The notes: generated by a model from the letters alone, not told the origin. 64,000 nt of DNA from ZC4RG30 sp965652645 (GCA_965652645.1 CBFGXE010000001.1:1-64000), one strand, 5' to 3'. Counted from the stretch's first letter, positions 44,569-53,583 are shown. A program made the numbers and translations.

Positions 44569-46082
44569 CGGCGCAGCTTACCCGCGTACGCGATGCGCCC
44601 GCGAGCCAGCATCAGCTCGTGGGTGGCATTGCGCGGCCACTCGCGGCGGTAGTGCGTGGCCATCACCACCGTCACGCCGGCAGCGATCCGGCCTTCCAGC
44701 CAGTGCATCAGTTCGGTGCGCACCTGGGCATTGAGCCCGGTGAAGGCCTCGTCCAGAAGCAGCAACCGCGGCCGCGTCACCTGCGCGCGGGCGAACAGGA
44801 TGCGCCGCACCTGCCCGTAGGACATCTCCCCCAGCGGACGATCGGCATGCCCTTCCATCGCCAGCGCGCGCAGCGCCGCGCGGGCGCGCGTGCGTTCGCG
44901 CGGCGTGGCCGGGAAGTTCAGGCCGATGCTGGCGTGAATGCCCGACACCACCGTGTCGAGCACGGTGGCATCGCGCGGATAGTCGGTCTGCAGGTGCGGC
45001 GCCACCAGGCCGGTGCGCTGCCGGAAATCATCCAGCGGCACACCCGGGCCGATGCCCGCGCGGCGGATGAAACCGCCGCTGGCCACGGAATGATCGCCAT
45101 AGATCGTGCGCAGCAAGGTCGACTTGCCGGAGCCATTGGCGCCGTGCACCACCCAGCACTGGCCGCGCAGCACTTCGAGATCGACGCCATGCAGGATGTG
45201 CTTGCCGTCGATCCACACGTGGGCGTTGCCCAGCTGCACCACCGGGCGCGAGGCGGCTGCGCCCGCCCTCGCCGGCGCTGCAGGCTTCGACTTCCCCGCG
45301 GCCTTCGCCGACACGCGGGCAATGGCACCGGAGCGCCGCGGCGCGGCCTCCGCCACGGCTGACGCCGCCAGCGCCTCGCGCAAGCGCGCCGGACGCATCA
45401 CGCCTGCATGGCGCGGCCGCCCGCGCTCCAGCCAGAGCAGGTGCGTGGCGCCTGGCGGCACGTCCTCCATGCGATGCGCGGAGCAGATCCACCCGGCACC
45501 CAGCGAGCGGCTGCCCAGCAGCCGGCACAGCCGGTCGCGGTTCGCGCCATCCAGCCCGGTGGCCACCTCATCGAGCAGCAGCACGCGGGCACGCCAGGCC
45601 AGGGCGCGGGCCAGCAGCACCAGCCGCCGCTCCCCGTATGACATTGTGAGGAAGCGCCGCTGCGCCAGCCGCGCGATGCCGGCGCGCCGCAGCAGGGTCA
45701 TGCACCTGGCCACGTCCGCTTCGGACAGGCGCTGCAGCGGAATGTCGGTGCGATACAAACCCGTGCCCACGACCTCGATGGCGCGGTGGTTCCAGCCATA
45801 ACGTTCGTAGCGGTCCTGCCGCTCCGGTCCCAGCCACGCCATTTCATCGCGCACGTCCGCGGGCTGGTCATGCCACTCCCCGTCGAGGCGATAACGGCGC
45901 ACGGCGGGATCCGGCCCATCGGGCCAGACATCGCCGGCCACGATCTTCAGCAGCTGGGTCTTGCCGGCCCCGCTGGCCCCGACCACCAGCCAGCGCTCGC
46001 CAGGCCGGATATGCCAGCTGACGTCATCCAGGATGTGGCGGCCGCCGCGGTGCAGGTTCAGCCGGTTCAGGACAATTTCCAT
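44565..46082 (-). CDS. Tandem ABC ATPase, ModF-like
   Basis: This 505-residue cytosolic protein has two ABC domains and no membrane segments. Domain 1 has GASGAGKTQLLK (Walker A), LTMSYGERRLV (signature) and VLLLDEVATG (Walker B). After an Ala/Lys-rich linker (about 245-280), domain 2 has GANGSGKSTLLR, LGEMSYGQVRR and LLLLDEAFTG. This matches ModF (PhrA), an ABC protein linked with molybdate transport genes. No modABC is in the window, but molybdopterin genes are 0.8 kb away. It could also be a translation-type ABC-F relative, though domain features fit ModF better. Confidence 0.78.
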   Translation of the reverse strand: MEIVLNRLNLHRGGRHILDDVSWHIRPGERWLVVGASGAGKTQLLKIVAGDVWPDGPDPAVRRYRLDGEWHDQPADVRDEMAWLGPERQDRYERYGWNHRAIEVVGTGLYRTDIPLQRLSEADVARCMTLLRRAGIARLAQRRFLTMSYGERRLVLLARALAWRARVLLLDEVATGLDGANRDRLCRLLGSRSLGAGWICSAHRMEDVPPGATHLLWLERGRPRHAGVMRPARLREALAASAVAEAAPRRSGAIARVSAKAAGKSKPAAPARAGAAASRPVVQLGNAHVWIDGKHILHGVDLEVLRGQCWVVHGANGSGKSTLLRTIYGDHSVASGGFIRRAGIGPGVPLDDFRQRTGLVAPHLQTDYPRDATVLDTVVSGIHASIGLNFPATPRERTRARAALRALAMEGHADRPLGEMSYGQVRRILFARAQVTRPRLLLLDEAFTGLNAQVRTELMHWLEGRIAAGVTVVMATHYRREWPRNATHELMLARGRIAYAGKLRR

Positions 46083-46111
46083 GCGGAATTAATTCGACAG
46101 GAGAAAAAACG

Positions 46112-46188
46112 TGGCGCGCCCGGAGGGATTCGAACCCCCGGCCCTCAGGTTCGAAGCCTGATGCTCTATCCAGCTGAGCTACGGGCGC
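46112..46188 (-). tRNA. tRNA-Arg (anticodon TCG)
   Basis: This is a 77-base cloverleaf on the minus strand: acceptor GCGCCCG with CGGGCGC, D arm TAGCTCAGCTGGATAGAGC, anticodon loop CTTCGAA, T arm GGTTCGAATCC. The anticodon TCG (46154-46152) reads CGA. The discriminator G and the CCA end are encoded. Confidence 0.97.
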
Positions 46189-46293
46189 CCTGGCAGCCTC
46201 TGCCATGGCGGATGATGGCACGCTGGCAGCGGAGCCAGTAGTATGCCGGTATCAGATGCCCGCTTCATAAGGGCCCAGATGAGGGGTGATTGC

Positions 46294-46656
46294 ATGAAGA
46301 AGTTGTCCTGTCTGCTGGCGCTGGCCGTGATGACGTCCCCCGCGTGGGCGGAATGCACGTACCCGAAGGCGCCCAGCAAGTTCCCGAACGGCAAGTCGGC
46401 AACGCGCGACGAGATGATCGCCGCGCAGAAGGTCAACAAGACCTACCAGGCCGAGGTGACGAGCTACCTGGAGTGCCTCAAGGCCGAGCATGAGGCCGCG
46501 CTCGCGAAGGAAGGCGCCAACCTGACCGACAAGCAGAAAGAGCAGATGACGTCGCGCTACATCAAGAAGAACGACGACGCGGTGGATCGCGCCCAGGACG
46601 TGGCGGACCGCTACAACGAACAGTTGGCCGCGTTCAACGCGAAGAACAAGAAGTAA
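46294..46656 (+). CDS. Small exported protein of unknown function
   Basis: This 120-residue protein starts MKKLSCLLALAVMTSPAWAE, a clear signal peptide. The mature part (about 100 residues) is charged, largely helical (KVNKTYQAEVTSYLECLKAEHEAAL, in pieces) with two Cys (ECTYPKAP and LECLKAE) that may pair in the periplasm, and a Lys-rich end (NAKNKK). GAGGGG lies about 10 bases upstream of the ATG. I do not recognise a named family. Confidence 0.75.
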   Translation: MKKLSCLLALAVMTSPAWAECTYPKAPSKFPNGKSATRDEMIAAQKVNKTYQAEVTSYLECLKAEHEAALAKEGANLTDKQKEQMTSRYIKKNDDAVDRAQDVADRYNEQLAAFNAKNKK

Positions 46657-46668
46657 GGATTCAGCCGG

Positions 46669-46692
46669 AGCGCGCCCCGCCAGGGGCGCGCT
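46669..46692 (+). terminator. Hairpin after the small exported protein gene
   Basis: A perfect 10-bp stem AGCGCGCCCC (46669-46678) pairs with GGGGCGCGCT (46683-46692) around a 4-base loop, 12 bases after the stop codon. Only TT follows, so the U-tract is weak. It isolates the gene from moaA; the rest of the gap to 46853 shows no feature I can name. Confidence 0.6.
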
Positions 46693-46853
46693 TGCTGACT
46701 GCGGCAGCAGTGCACGCCTGGCGCGGCCCTTCCCGTGGGGTCTTCCCGGGGCCTTCAAGGGATTCTCCGGGTCCCGGGCGATCCGGGGTTTGTAGAATGG
46801 TCACCCGGCCCCAATACTGGTCCCGGGATGCCTCCCCCGCCTGACTGCAAGCC

Positions 46854-47891
46854 ATGAGCAATATCACCCCCCTTGAACGCAGCCCGCAGGACCGCCTTGG
46901 CCGGCCCCTGCGCGACCTGCGCATCTCGGTGATGGACCGCTGCAACTTCCGCTGCCCCTACTGCATGCCGCGGGAGCGATTCCACGAGCACTACGGTTTC
47001 CTGAAGACCGCCGAGCGGCTGTCCTTCGAGGAGATCCTGCGCCTGGCCCGCCTGTTCGTGCCGCTGGGCGTGCGCAAGTTGCGCATCACCGGCGGCGAGC
47101 CGCTGCTGCGCGTGAACCTGGAAGACCTGATCGCCGACCTCAATGCCATCCAGGGCGTGGAGGACATCGCCCTCACCACCAACGGCGTGCTGCTGGCCAA
47201 GCATGCCTATGAACTGAAGGCGGCGGGCCTGGCACGCGTCACGGTGAGCCTCGACAGCCTCGAGCAGGACGTGTTCGCGAAGATGAACGGCGGCTTCGGC
47301 AAGGTGGGCGAGGTGCTCGAAGGCATCGAGCACGCACAGGCCGCGGGGCTCGGCCCGGTGAAGATCAACACCGTGATCCAGCGCGGGGTGAACGAGGACG
47401 CCGTGCTGCCGCTGGTGGAGCGCTTCCGCGGCACGGGCATCACCGTACGCTTCATCGAATACATGGACGTGGGCAACCGCAACGACTGGAAGTCCGACCT
47501 CGTGGTGCCCTCCTCCACCCTGGTGGAACGCATCCACGCGCGCTGGCCCATGCATCCGGTGAAGCCGGACCATGTGGGTGAAGTGGCGCGCCGCTACGCC
47601 TTCGAGGATGGCCAGGGCGAGGTCGGGTTCATCTCCTCGGTCACCCAGCCCTTCTGCGGCGGCTGCTCGCGCGCCCGGCTGTCCTCGGACGGCGTGCTCT
47701 ACACCTGCCTCTTTGCCCAGCAGGGCACCGACCTGCGTGGCCCGCTGCGTGCCGGCGCCGACGACGAGGAGCTGCTCCGCGTCATCCGCGGCATCTGGCT
47801 GAACCGCGAGGACCGCTACAGCGAGCAGCGCATCGTGCTGCGCGCGCGTGGCGCCGGTCCCAAGGTCGAAATGAACTACATCGGCGGCTAG
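46854..47891 (+). CDS. moaA: GTP 3',8-cyclase (molybdenum cofactor biosynthesis)
   Basis: MoaA is a radical SAM enzyme that starts molybdopterin synthesis from GTP. The 345-residue protein has the N-terminal cluster motif CNFRCPYCM, the C-terminal cluster CGGCSRARLSSDGVLYTC and the double-glycine C-terminus (NYIGG) needed for activity. It is first gene of moaA-moaC-mobA::moaD-moaE. Confidence 0.97.
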   Translation: MSNITPLERSPQDRLGRPLRDLRISVMDRCNFRCPYCMPRERFHEHYGFLKTAERLSFEEILRLARLFVPLGVRKLRITGGEPLLRVNLEDLIADLNAIQGVEDIALTTNGVLLAKHAYELKAAGLARVTVSLDSLEQDVFAKMNGGFGKVGEVLEGIEHAQAAGLGPVKINTVIQRGVNEDAVLPLVERFRGTGITVRFIEYMDVGNRNDWKSDLVVPSSTLVERIHARWPMHPVKPDHVGEVARRYAFEDGQGEVGFISSVTQPFCGGCSRARLSSDGVLYTCLFAQQGTDLRGPLRAGADDEELLRVIRGIWLNREDRYSEQRIVLRARGAGPKVEMNYIGG

Positions 47892-47894
47892 GTC

Positions 47895-48398
47895 GTGGCT
47901 GCCCGCAGGTCCAAGCTCACGCACCTGGATGCGGCCAACCGGCCCACCATGGTCGATGTCGGCCACAAGACGGCGACGCGCCGCGAAGCCGCGGCCGAGG
48001 CGCTGGTGATGCTGCCTGCCGCCGTGGCGCGCGAGCTGAAGCGCAGCGGGCATCGCACGAAGAAGGGACCGGTGTTCGACACCGCCATCATCGCCGGCGT
48101 GCTGGCTGCCAAGCGCACGCACGAGCTGATCCCCTTCTGCCATCCCCTGCCGCTGTCGAGCGTGAAGATCGAGGTCGCCGGCATGCGTGGCGGGCTGCGC
48201 ATCACCTGCGAGGTGGCCGTGACGCACACCACGGGGGTGGAGATGGAGGCGCTCACCGGCGCCAGCGTGGCGGCGCTGACGGTGTACGACATGTGCAAGG
48301 CGCTGTCGCATGACATCCGCATCGGCCCCGTGCAGCTGCTGGCCAAGAGCGGAGGCAAGCGGGATTTCCGGCGCGCGTGCGCCAGGGGTGGCGAATGA
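47895..48398 (+). CDS. moaC: Cyclic pyranopterin monophosphate synthase
   Basis: MoaC turns the MoaA product into cPMP. The 167-residue protein has MVDVGHKTATRREA, the active-site KRTHELIPFCHPLPL and the VEMEALTGASVAALTVYDMCKA segments. It begins with GTG three bases after the moaA stop and ends in a 4-base overlap with the next gene. Confidence 0.96.
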   Translation: MAARRSKLTHLDAANRPTMVDVGHKTATRREAAAEALVMLPAAVARELKRSGHRTKKGPVFDTAIIAGVLAAKRTHELIPFCHPLPLSSVKIEVAGMRGGLRITCEVAVTHTTGVEMEALTGASVAALTVYDMCKALSHDIRIGPVQLLAKSGGKRDFRRACARGGE

Positions 48399-49240
48399 GC
48401 GCGCCGCTGCATGGCCTGGTGCTGGCCGGCGGCCGCAGCCGGCGCATGGGACGCGACAAGGCGGCACTGGAGTTCGATGGCCGCACGCAGCTGGAGCGCG
48501 CCTTCGCCCTGCTGGAGCCGCTGACGGCGCGCTGCTTCGTCTCCGTGCGTTCCGACCAGCGCGAGGACCCGCTGCGGGCCCGCTTCCCGCAGATCGTCGA
48601 CTTGCCCAACGGCCTGGAAGGTCCGCTGGGCGGGATCCGCGCCGCACAGCTCGCCCACCCGGAGGCCGCGTGGCTGGTGGTGGCCTGCGACCTGCCGCTG
48701 CTGGATGCGGCCACCCTGCAGCACCTGATCGCCAGCCGCGATCCTTCGCGCCTGGCCACCGCCTACCGCAGCAGCCATGACGGGCTGCCAGAACCGCTGT
48801 GCGCCATCTGGGAGCCGGCCTCGGCCAGTGCGCTGGCAGCGCACATCGCTGCCCACGGCAACTGCCCGCGCAAATTCCTCACGCAATCCGATACGCTGCT
48901 GCTCGACCAGCCCAGACCGGAAAGCCTCGAGAACGTGAATACGCCCGACGAACTGGCCGCCGCGCGCGCGGCCACCCACGGCACCGCCGCGGTGGATGCC
49001 CGCGAAGTGCGGGTGCAGTACTTCGCCCTGCTGCGCGAGCAGGCGGGCCGGCGCGAAGAAGCCGTGCTCACGCAGGCAGCAACGCCGCGCGAGCTCTACA
49101 CCGAACTGGCGGCGCGCCATGGCTTCTCGCTCACGCCCGAGCACCTGAAGGTGGCCGTGAACACCGAGTTTTCCGAATGGACCCGGCCACTGGCGGCCGG
49201 GGACAGCGTGGTATTCATCCCGCCGGTGGCCGGCGGATGA
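48395..49240 (+). CDS. MobA-MoaD fusion (guanylyltransferase plus molybdopterin synthase small subunit)
   Basis: This 281-residue protein joins two Moco enzymes. Residues 1 to about 190 are MobA-like: LAGGRSRRMGRDKAALEFDG (GTP-binding loop), then GPLGGI, VVACDLPLLD and ENVNTPDEL. After a short linker, residues about 200-281 form a ubiquitin-like MoaD with VRVQYFALLREQAGRREE and the C-terminal VAGG that must be thiocarboxylated. The Gly-Gly sits at the true C-terminus, so MoeB can adenylate it. Both overlaps (4 bases with moaC and with moaE) show tight coupling. Confidence 0.92.
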   Translation: MSAPLHGLVLAGGRSRRMGRDKAALEFDGRTQLERAFALLEPLTARCFVSVRSDQREDPLRARFPQIVDLPNGLEGPLGGIRAAQLAHPEAAWLVVACDLPLLDAATLQHLIASRDPSRLATAYRSSHDGLPEPLCAIWEPASASALAAHIAAHGNCPRKFLTQSDTLLLDQPRPESLENVNTPDELAAARAATHGTAAVDAREVRVQYFALLREQAGRREEAVLTQAATPRELYTELAARHGFSLTPEHLKVAVNTEFSEWTRPLAAGDSVVFIPPVAGG

Positions 49241-49707
49241 GCGCCTTCCGTTTCTCGCACGATCCCATCGACACCACGCCGCTGCGCGCGGAGCTGGTGA
49301 GCACCCACTGTGGAGGCTTCACGGCCTTCGAGGGCTGGGTGCGCGACCACAACGAGGGGCAGCAGGTCACGAAGCTGGAATACGAGGCCTTCGAGGCACT
49401 GGGCCTGCGCGAGGGCGAGCGCATCATGCAGGAGGCGCGCGAGCGTTTCGGCGTGACGCAGGTGCTGTGCGTGCACCGCCTCGGGATCCTCGACCTCACC
49501 GACATCGCCGTGTGGGTCGGGGTGGCCTCTGCGCACCGCGACGAGGCCTTCCGGGCCTGCCGCTACATCATCGATGAAGTGAAGCACCGTGTTCCCATCT
49601 GGAAGAAGGAACACTACGTGTCGGGCGACTCAGGCTGGGTGAACTGCGAGCGCTGCGCCACGCATGCGCAGGCGCACGCCGGCCACGCCCACCACCACGA
49701 CCACTGA
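49237..49707 (+). CDS. moaE: Molybdopterin synthase catalytic subunit
   Basis: MoaE, with thiocarboxylated MoaD, inserts the dithiolene sulfurs. The 156-residue protein has GGFTAFEGWVRDHNEG, LEYEAFEAL, CVHRLGILDLTDIAVWVGV and the catalytic Lys region VPIWKKEHYVSGDSGWV. The last residues HAQAHAGHAHHHDH are an unusual His-rich tail, recalling the GHDHDH end of the MoeB-rhodanese protein. Confidence 0.96.
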   Translation: MSAFRFSHDPIDTTPLRAELVSTHCGGFTAFEGWVRDHNEGQQVTKLEYEAFEALGLREGERIMQEARERFGVTQVLCVHRLGILDLTDIAVWVGVASAHRDEAFRACRYIIDEVKHRVPIWKKEHYVSGDSGWVNCERCATHAQAHAGHAHHHDH

Positions 49708-49736
49708 ATGACCATGGCCGGCCGGCCAGTTGGCCG

Positions 49737-50633
49737 TCACGGTCCTCGCTGGCCGCCGCCCCTGAAGCCACCCTGTGGCGGCCCGCCCGGTCCCCTGTTG
49801 CCACGCATTCCGCCACCCTGCACGCCCAGCGGCCCGCGCGGCACCTGCACCTGCATGGTCTGGCCATTGCGGCGGATCTCCACGGTAACGCTCTCGCCGG
49901 GACTGCCGGTGCGCGTCAGCGAGTTCAGCTCGCGCATGTCGAATACCCGCGTGCCGGCATAGGAAACGATCTGGTCGCCAGGCTGCAGGCCCGACCGCTC
50001 GGCGTTGGAGCTGGCCAGCACGTCCAGCACCTGCACCTGGGTGGGCCGGTTGTTGGCAGTGAGGTAGCGTTCATAGTCGGCGTCGCCCAGTTCCGCGCGC
50101 AGTGCGGCATCCACGTCCATCACGCCCTGCACCTGCCGGCCGGATTGCTGCGCCTCGTACTGCGCCTGCATGACCTGCACTTCAAGCTCCTGGGTACGCC
50201 GCTCGATCCACTCGGCCCGTTCGCGCGTGAAGCCCTGCGCCACCAGCCGCTGCAGCTGCTGCTCGCGCACGCGCTCCCGCATCGCGGCCGGGTCGGGCTG
50301 CGCGCCGTCCTCGCCGAAGCGGTTGCGCATTTCCTGGGCGCGCTGCGCGAACTCGGCATTGTCCGGCCCGCCGCGGCGCGCGCCCTCTGCCGGGCCCCGT
50401 CCTGCCAGGCGCCCTTCCAGTTCGGCCAGGCGCTGCTCCAGGGTGCGTGAACGATCGATCTGCGCCGCAAGGGCACGCTCCAGGTCAGCGATGCGCACGT
50501 CGGCGCTGGCGCCGGTCCTTGGCTCGAAGACCACCGGTTCAATTGCCGGGCTGCGGAAGCCCCCGCGGATGTACCAGGCCATGCCAACGCCTGCCACCAG
50601 CAGGACCGAAACCAGGATCACCTTCCTGATCAT
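49737..50633 (-). CDS. Membrane-anchored coiled-coil PDZ protein
   Basis: This 298-residue protein has an N-terminal helix (VILVSVLLVAGVGMAWYI), a predicted coiled coil (about 45-75, LERALAAQIDRSRTLEQRL), a helical Glu/Arg-rich middle, a PDZ domain (about 195-270: VLDVLASSNAERSGLQPGDQI, then SVTVEIRRNGQ), and a Gly/Arg/Pro-rich tail with GGGMRGNRGPGG. It has no protease domain. It is probably a periplasmic scaffold binding C-termini. It is not in an operon with proA (27-base gap, same strand; possibly co-transcribed). Confidence 0.7.
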   Translation of the reverse strand: MIRKVILVSVLLVAGVGMAWYIRGGFRSPAIEPVVFEPRTGASADVRIADLERALAAQIDRSRTLEQRLAELEGRLAGRGPAEGARRGGPDNAEFAQRAQEMRNRFGEDGAQPDPAAMRERVREQQLQRLVAQGFTRERAEWIERRTQELEVQVMQAQYEAQQSGRQVQGVMDVDAALRAELGDADYERYLTANNRPTQVQVLDVLASSNAERSGLQPGDQIVSYAGTRVFDMRELNSLTRTGSPGESVTVEIRRNGQTMQVQVPRGPLGVQGGGMRGNRGPGGPPQGGFRGGGQRGP

Positions 50634-50660
50634 CTCGCACCCCCGCTCTGTCTTGCCGGA

Positions 50661-51956
50661 TCAGCCCGGTCTTGTCTGTCCGTTGCCCCTGACGACGTAC
50701 TTGTAGCTGGTCAGCTGTTCCACGCCGACCGGGCCCCGGGCATGGAAACGGTCGGTGGAAATGCCGATCTCAGCGCCCATGCCGAACTCGCCGCCATCGG
50801 CGAACTGCGTGGAAGCATTGTGCAGCACGATGGCGCTGTCGACCTCACGCAGGAACTTCGCCGCCGTTTCATCGTTGCCCGTGACGATGGAATCGGTGTG
50901 CGCCGAGCCATAGGTGGCGATATGGCGGATGGCCCCGTCCACGCCGTCGACCACGCGCACGGAGATGATGGCGTCCAGGTATTCGGTGCGCCAGTCCTGC
51001 TCGGTGGCGGGCTTCACCCGGGGATCGGCGGCCTGCGCCGCCGCATCGCCACGCAGCTCGCAGCCGCCTTCGGCCAGTGCCGCCAGCAACATGGGCAGCA
51101 TTTCCCCGGGCGCGGACTTGTCCACCAGCAGCGTCTCGGCAGCGCCACAGATGCCGGTGCGCCGCAGCTTGGCGTTCACCACGACCTCGCGCGCCATGCT
51201 GGCGTCGGCGTCGCGGTCCACGTACACATGGCAGAGACCCTCGAGGTGGCCGATGACCGGCACCCGGGCTTCCTTCTGCACGCGCTCGACCAGGCTGCGT
51301 CCGCCGCGCGGCACGATCACATTGATCTGCTGGTCGAGGCCCGCCAGCATCATGCCCACCGCGGCCCGATCGGTGGTGGGCACGATCTGGATGGCGGCCC
51401 CGGGCAGGCCTGCTTCCTTCAGTCCCGCCACCAGGCAGGCATGGATGGCCGCGCTGGAAAGCCGGCTCTCTGATCCCCCGCGCAGGATCACGGGATTGGC
51501 GGACTTCAGGCACAGGGCGCCGGCGTCGGCCGTCACGTTCGGGCGGCTCTCGTAGATGATGCCGATCACGCCCAGCGGCACGCGCACGCGCTGGATGAGC
51601 AGCCCATTGGGCCGCTTCCACTCCGCGCTCACGCCACCGACTGGATCGGCCAGCGCCGCGATCTGTTCGATGCCGGCGGCCATGCCCTCGATGCGCTTGT
51701 CGTTCAGCAACAGGCGGTCGAGCAGGGCGGCGGAAAGCCCGCGCGCCCGCGCGGCCCGCATGTCCTCGGCGTTGGCGGCCAGGATGGCGCCAGCCTGCGC
51801 GCGGATGGCCGCGGCAGCGGCATGCAGCGCGCGATTGCGGTCGGCGCCGCTGGAAAGCGCCAGCGGTGCGCGCGCGGCGGCGGCGGCGCGGCCGATGCCC
51901 GCCATCACTTCACCCAGGTCGATGCCCTTGCCTTCCACTGCCTGCATGCTGCTCAT
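50661..51956 (-). CDS. proA: Gamma-glutamyl phosphate reductase
   Basis: ProA is the second step of proline synthesis, reducing glutamyl-5-phosphate with NADPH. The 431-residue protein has the ALDH-like fold, RVPLGVIGIIYESRPNVTAD, LRGGSES, and the catalytic Cys in RRTGICGAAETLLV. It starts with a 4-base overlap with proB. Confidence 0.97.
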   Translation of the reverse strand: MSSMQAVEGKGIDLGEVMAGIGRAAAAARAPLALSSGADRNRALHAAAAAIRAQAGAILAANAEDMRAARARGLSAALLDRLLLNDKRIEGMAAGIEQIAALADPVGGVSAEWKRPNGLLIQRVRVPLGVIGIIYESRPNVTADAGALCLKSANPVILRGGSESRLSSAAIHACLVAGLKEAGLPGAAIQIVPTTDRAAVGMMLAGLDQQINVIVPRGGRSLVERVQKEARVPVIGHLEGLCHVYVDRDADASMAREVVVNAKLRRTGICGAAETLLVDKSAPGEMLPMLLAALAEGGCELRGDAAAQAADPRVKPATEQDWRTEYLDAIISVRVVDGVDGAIRHIATYGSAHTDSIVTGNDETAAKFLREVDSAIVLHNASTQFADGGEFGMGAEIGISTDRFHARGPVGVEQLTSYKYVVRGNGQTRPG

Positions 51957-53134
51957 CCGCCCGCCACTCCTGCCAGTTCCTCGGTCACCGTCCGCAGCAC
52001 CAGGTCATCCCGGTGCACCACCTCGTCACGGCCACGATAGCCCACCAGCTGTTCGATATCCCGGCTCTGCCTGCCCATGATGCGCCGTACGTCGGCCGAG
52101 GAATAGGCCACCAGGCCGCGGGCGATCACCCGCCCGCCCGGATCGGCCACCTCCACGGCATCCCCGCGCTCGAACTGCCCGGAAACGTCCGTTACGCCCG
52201 CCGGCAGCAGGCTGCGGCCCCGCCGCAGGGCGCCGGCCGCGCCGGCGTCGATGGTCAGCACCCCCGCCGGCTGCAGGGCCCCGGCGATCCACTGCTTGCG
52301 GGCCGTGGCCGGAGTGGCTGCAGGGATGAACCAGGTGCAGCGGGCGCCGGCCTCGATGCGCTTGAGCGGACGGAGCGCGTGCCCGGAGGCAATGCACATG
52401 TGGCAGCCGGCATCCAGCGCGATGCGCGCCGCGGCGATCTTGGTGACCATGCCGCCGGAGCCCACATCGGAGGCGGAATTGCCCGCCATGGCCTCGATGC
52501 GCGCGGTAATGCCGCGCACCTCGGGGAAGAACTCCGCATCAGGCACCACGTTGGGATCGGCGGAATACAGTCCGTCGACGTCGGACAGCAGCACCAGGCA
52601 GTCGGCCATGGCCATCTGCGCCACGCGCGCGGCCAGCCGGTCGTTGTCCCCGTAGCGCAGCTCGGCGGTGGCCACGGTGTCGTTCTCGTTGATCACGGGA
52701 ATGGCGCCCAGCTCCAGCAGCGTGTCGAGCGTGGCGCGGGCGTTGAGGTAGCGGCGGCGCTGCTCGCTGTCCTGCAGGGTGAGCAGCAGCTGCGCCACGG
52801 TGGTGCCCTCTTCTTCCAGCAGCTCCTTGTAGGCATGTGCCAGGCGGATCTGGCCCACGGCGGCAGCGGCCTGCTTCTGCTCCAATGCCAGCGCGCCCTT
52901 GGGCAGGCCGAGCTGCCGGCGCCCCAGCGCCACGGCCCCGGAGGACACGATGATCACCTGCTGGCCGCGGCGGCGCATGCGGCGGATGTCCTGCACCAGG
53001 GCCTCCAGCCAGCTGCGGTTGAGCCGACCGCTGACCTGGTCAACCAGCAGCGCGGAGCCGACCTTGACCACGACCCGGCGCGCCTCGGTCAGCAGCGAGG
53101 GGCTGGCGGAACGGCTTGGGCTGCGCTTGTGCAT
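51953..53134 (-). CDS. proB: Glutamate 5-kinase
   Basis: ProB phosphorylates glutamate in the first step of proline synthesis and is the feedback target. The 393-residue protein has the amino-acid-kinase domain (RVVVKVGSALL, SSGAVALGRRQL, INENDTVATAELRYGDND, GTGGMVTK-like SGGMVTKIAAARIA) and a C-terminal PUA domain (about 290-380). The first 15 residues are Ser/Arg-rich and lie before the usual family start. Confidence 0.97.
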   Translation of the reverse strand: MHKRSPSRSASPSLLTEARRVVVKVGSALLVDQVSGRLNRSWLEALVQDIRRMRRRGQQVIIVSSGAVALGRRQLGLPKGALALEQKQAAAAVGQIRLAHAYKELLEEEGTTVAQLLLTLQDSEQRRRYLNARATLDTLLELGAIPVINENDTVATAELRYGDNDRLAARVAQMAMADCLVLLSDVDGLYSADPNVVPDAEFFPEVRGITARIEAMAGNSASDVGSGGMVTKIAAARIALDAGCHMCIASGHALRPLKRIEAGARCTWFIPAATPATARKQWIAGALQPAGVLTIDAGAAGALRRGRSLLPAGVTDVSGQFERGDAVEVADPGGRVIARGLVAYSSADVRRIMGRQSRDIEQLVGYRGRDEVVHRDDLVLRTVTEELAGVAGG

Positions 53135-53238
53135 GGGGCGGATGAACTATAGCAGCGCTTTTCGCGTTGCCCGGCGTGTTCGCTGGTCCTAATATTATTT
53201 CTTTCCCCAGCCAGCCTTGAGTGCATCCGGGAGCAACA

Positions 53239-53583
53239 GTGGGCAGAGATTACGAACCCGTCAAAGGCCAGTGGTACGAGAACGTGGAGGAGGAAGAAAC
53301 CTTCCGCGTGCTGTCCGTGGACGAGGACGCCGAACTGGTGGAGATCGAATACCTTGATGGCGACATCGAGGAACTCGACCTCGACACCTGGCACGAGATG
53401 GACCTGGAGCGCATCGAGGAGCCGGAGGGCTGGGCCGGCGGCGACGACGACGACGATGAGGACGAAGACGAGGACGACGAGGACCTCGACGACGACGACG
53501 ACGAAGACGACGACTGGGACGACGACGACGACGAAGACGAGGACGACGACTGGGAAGACGAGGACGAGGACGATCGTTACTGA
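53239..53583 (+). CDS. Small acidic protein with Asp/Glu-rich tail (DUF6763-like)
   Basis: This 114-residue protein has an N-terminal half of GQWYENVEEEETFRVLSVDE, IEYLDGDIEELDLDTWHEM and LERIEEPEGWAG, a small beta domain seen in gammaproteobacterial unknown proteins. From about residue 68 the sequence is almost pure Asp/Glu with a few Trp and Leu, ending DDRY. The start is a GTG at 53239 with GGGAG five bases upstream. The tail is coded by GAC/GAA/GAG repeats, prone to slippage. A role in binding basic proteins, cations or nucleic-acid-binding surfaces is possible but unproven. Confidence 0.75.
   Translation: MGRDYEPVKGQWYENVEEEETFRVLSVDEDAELVEIEYLDGDIEELDLDTWHEMDLERIEEPEGWAGGDDDDDEDEDEDDEDLDDDDDEDDDWDDDDDEDEDDDWEDEDEDDRY

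Noticed and set aside
46657..46853. Possible Moco riboswitch ahead of moaA
   Set aside because: The leader is GC-rich and structured, but I could not recognise the conserved Moco-motif blocks. A covariance-model search for the Moco RNA motif would decide.
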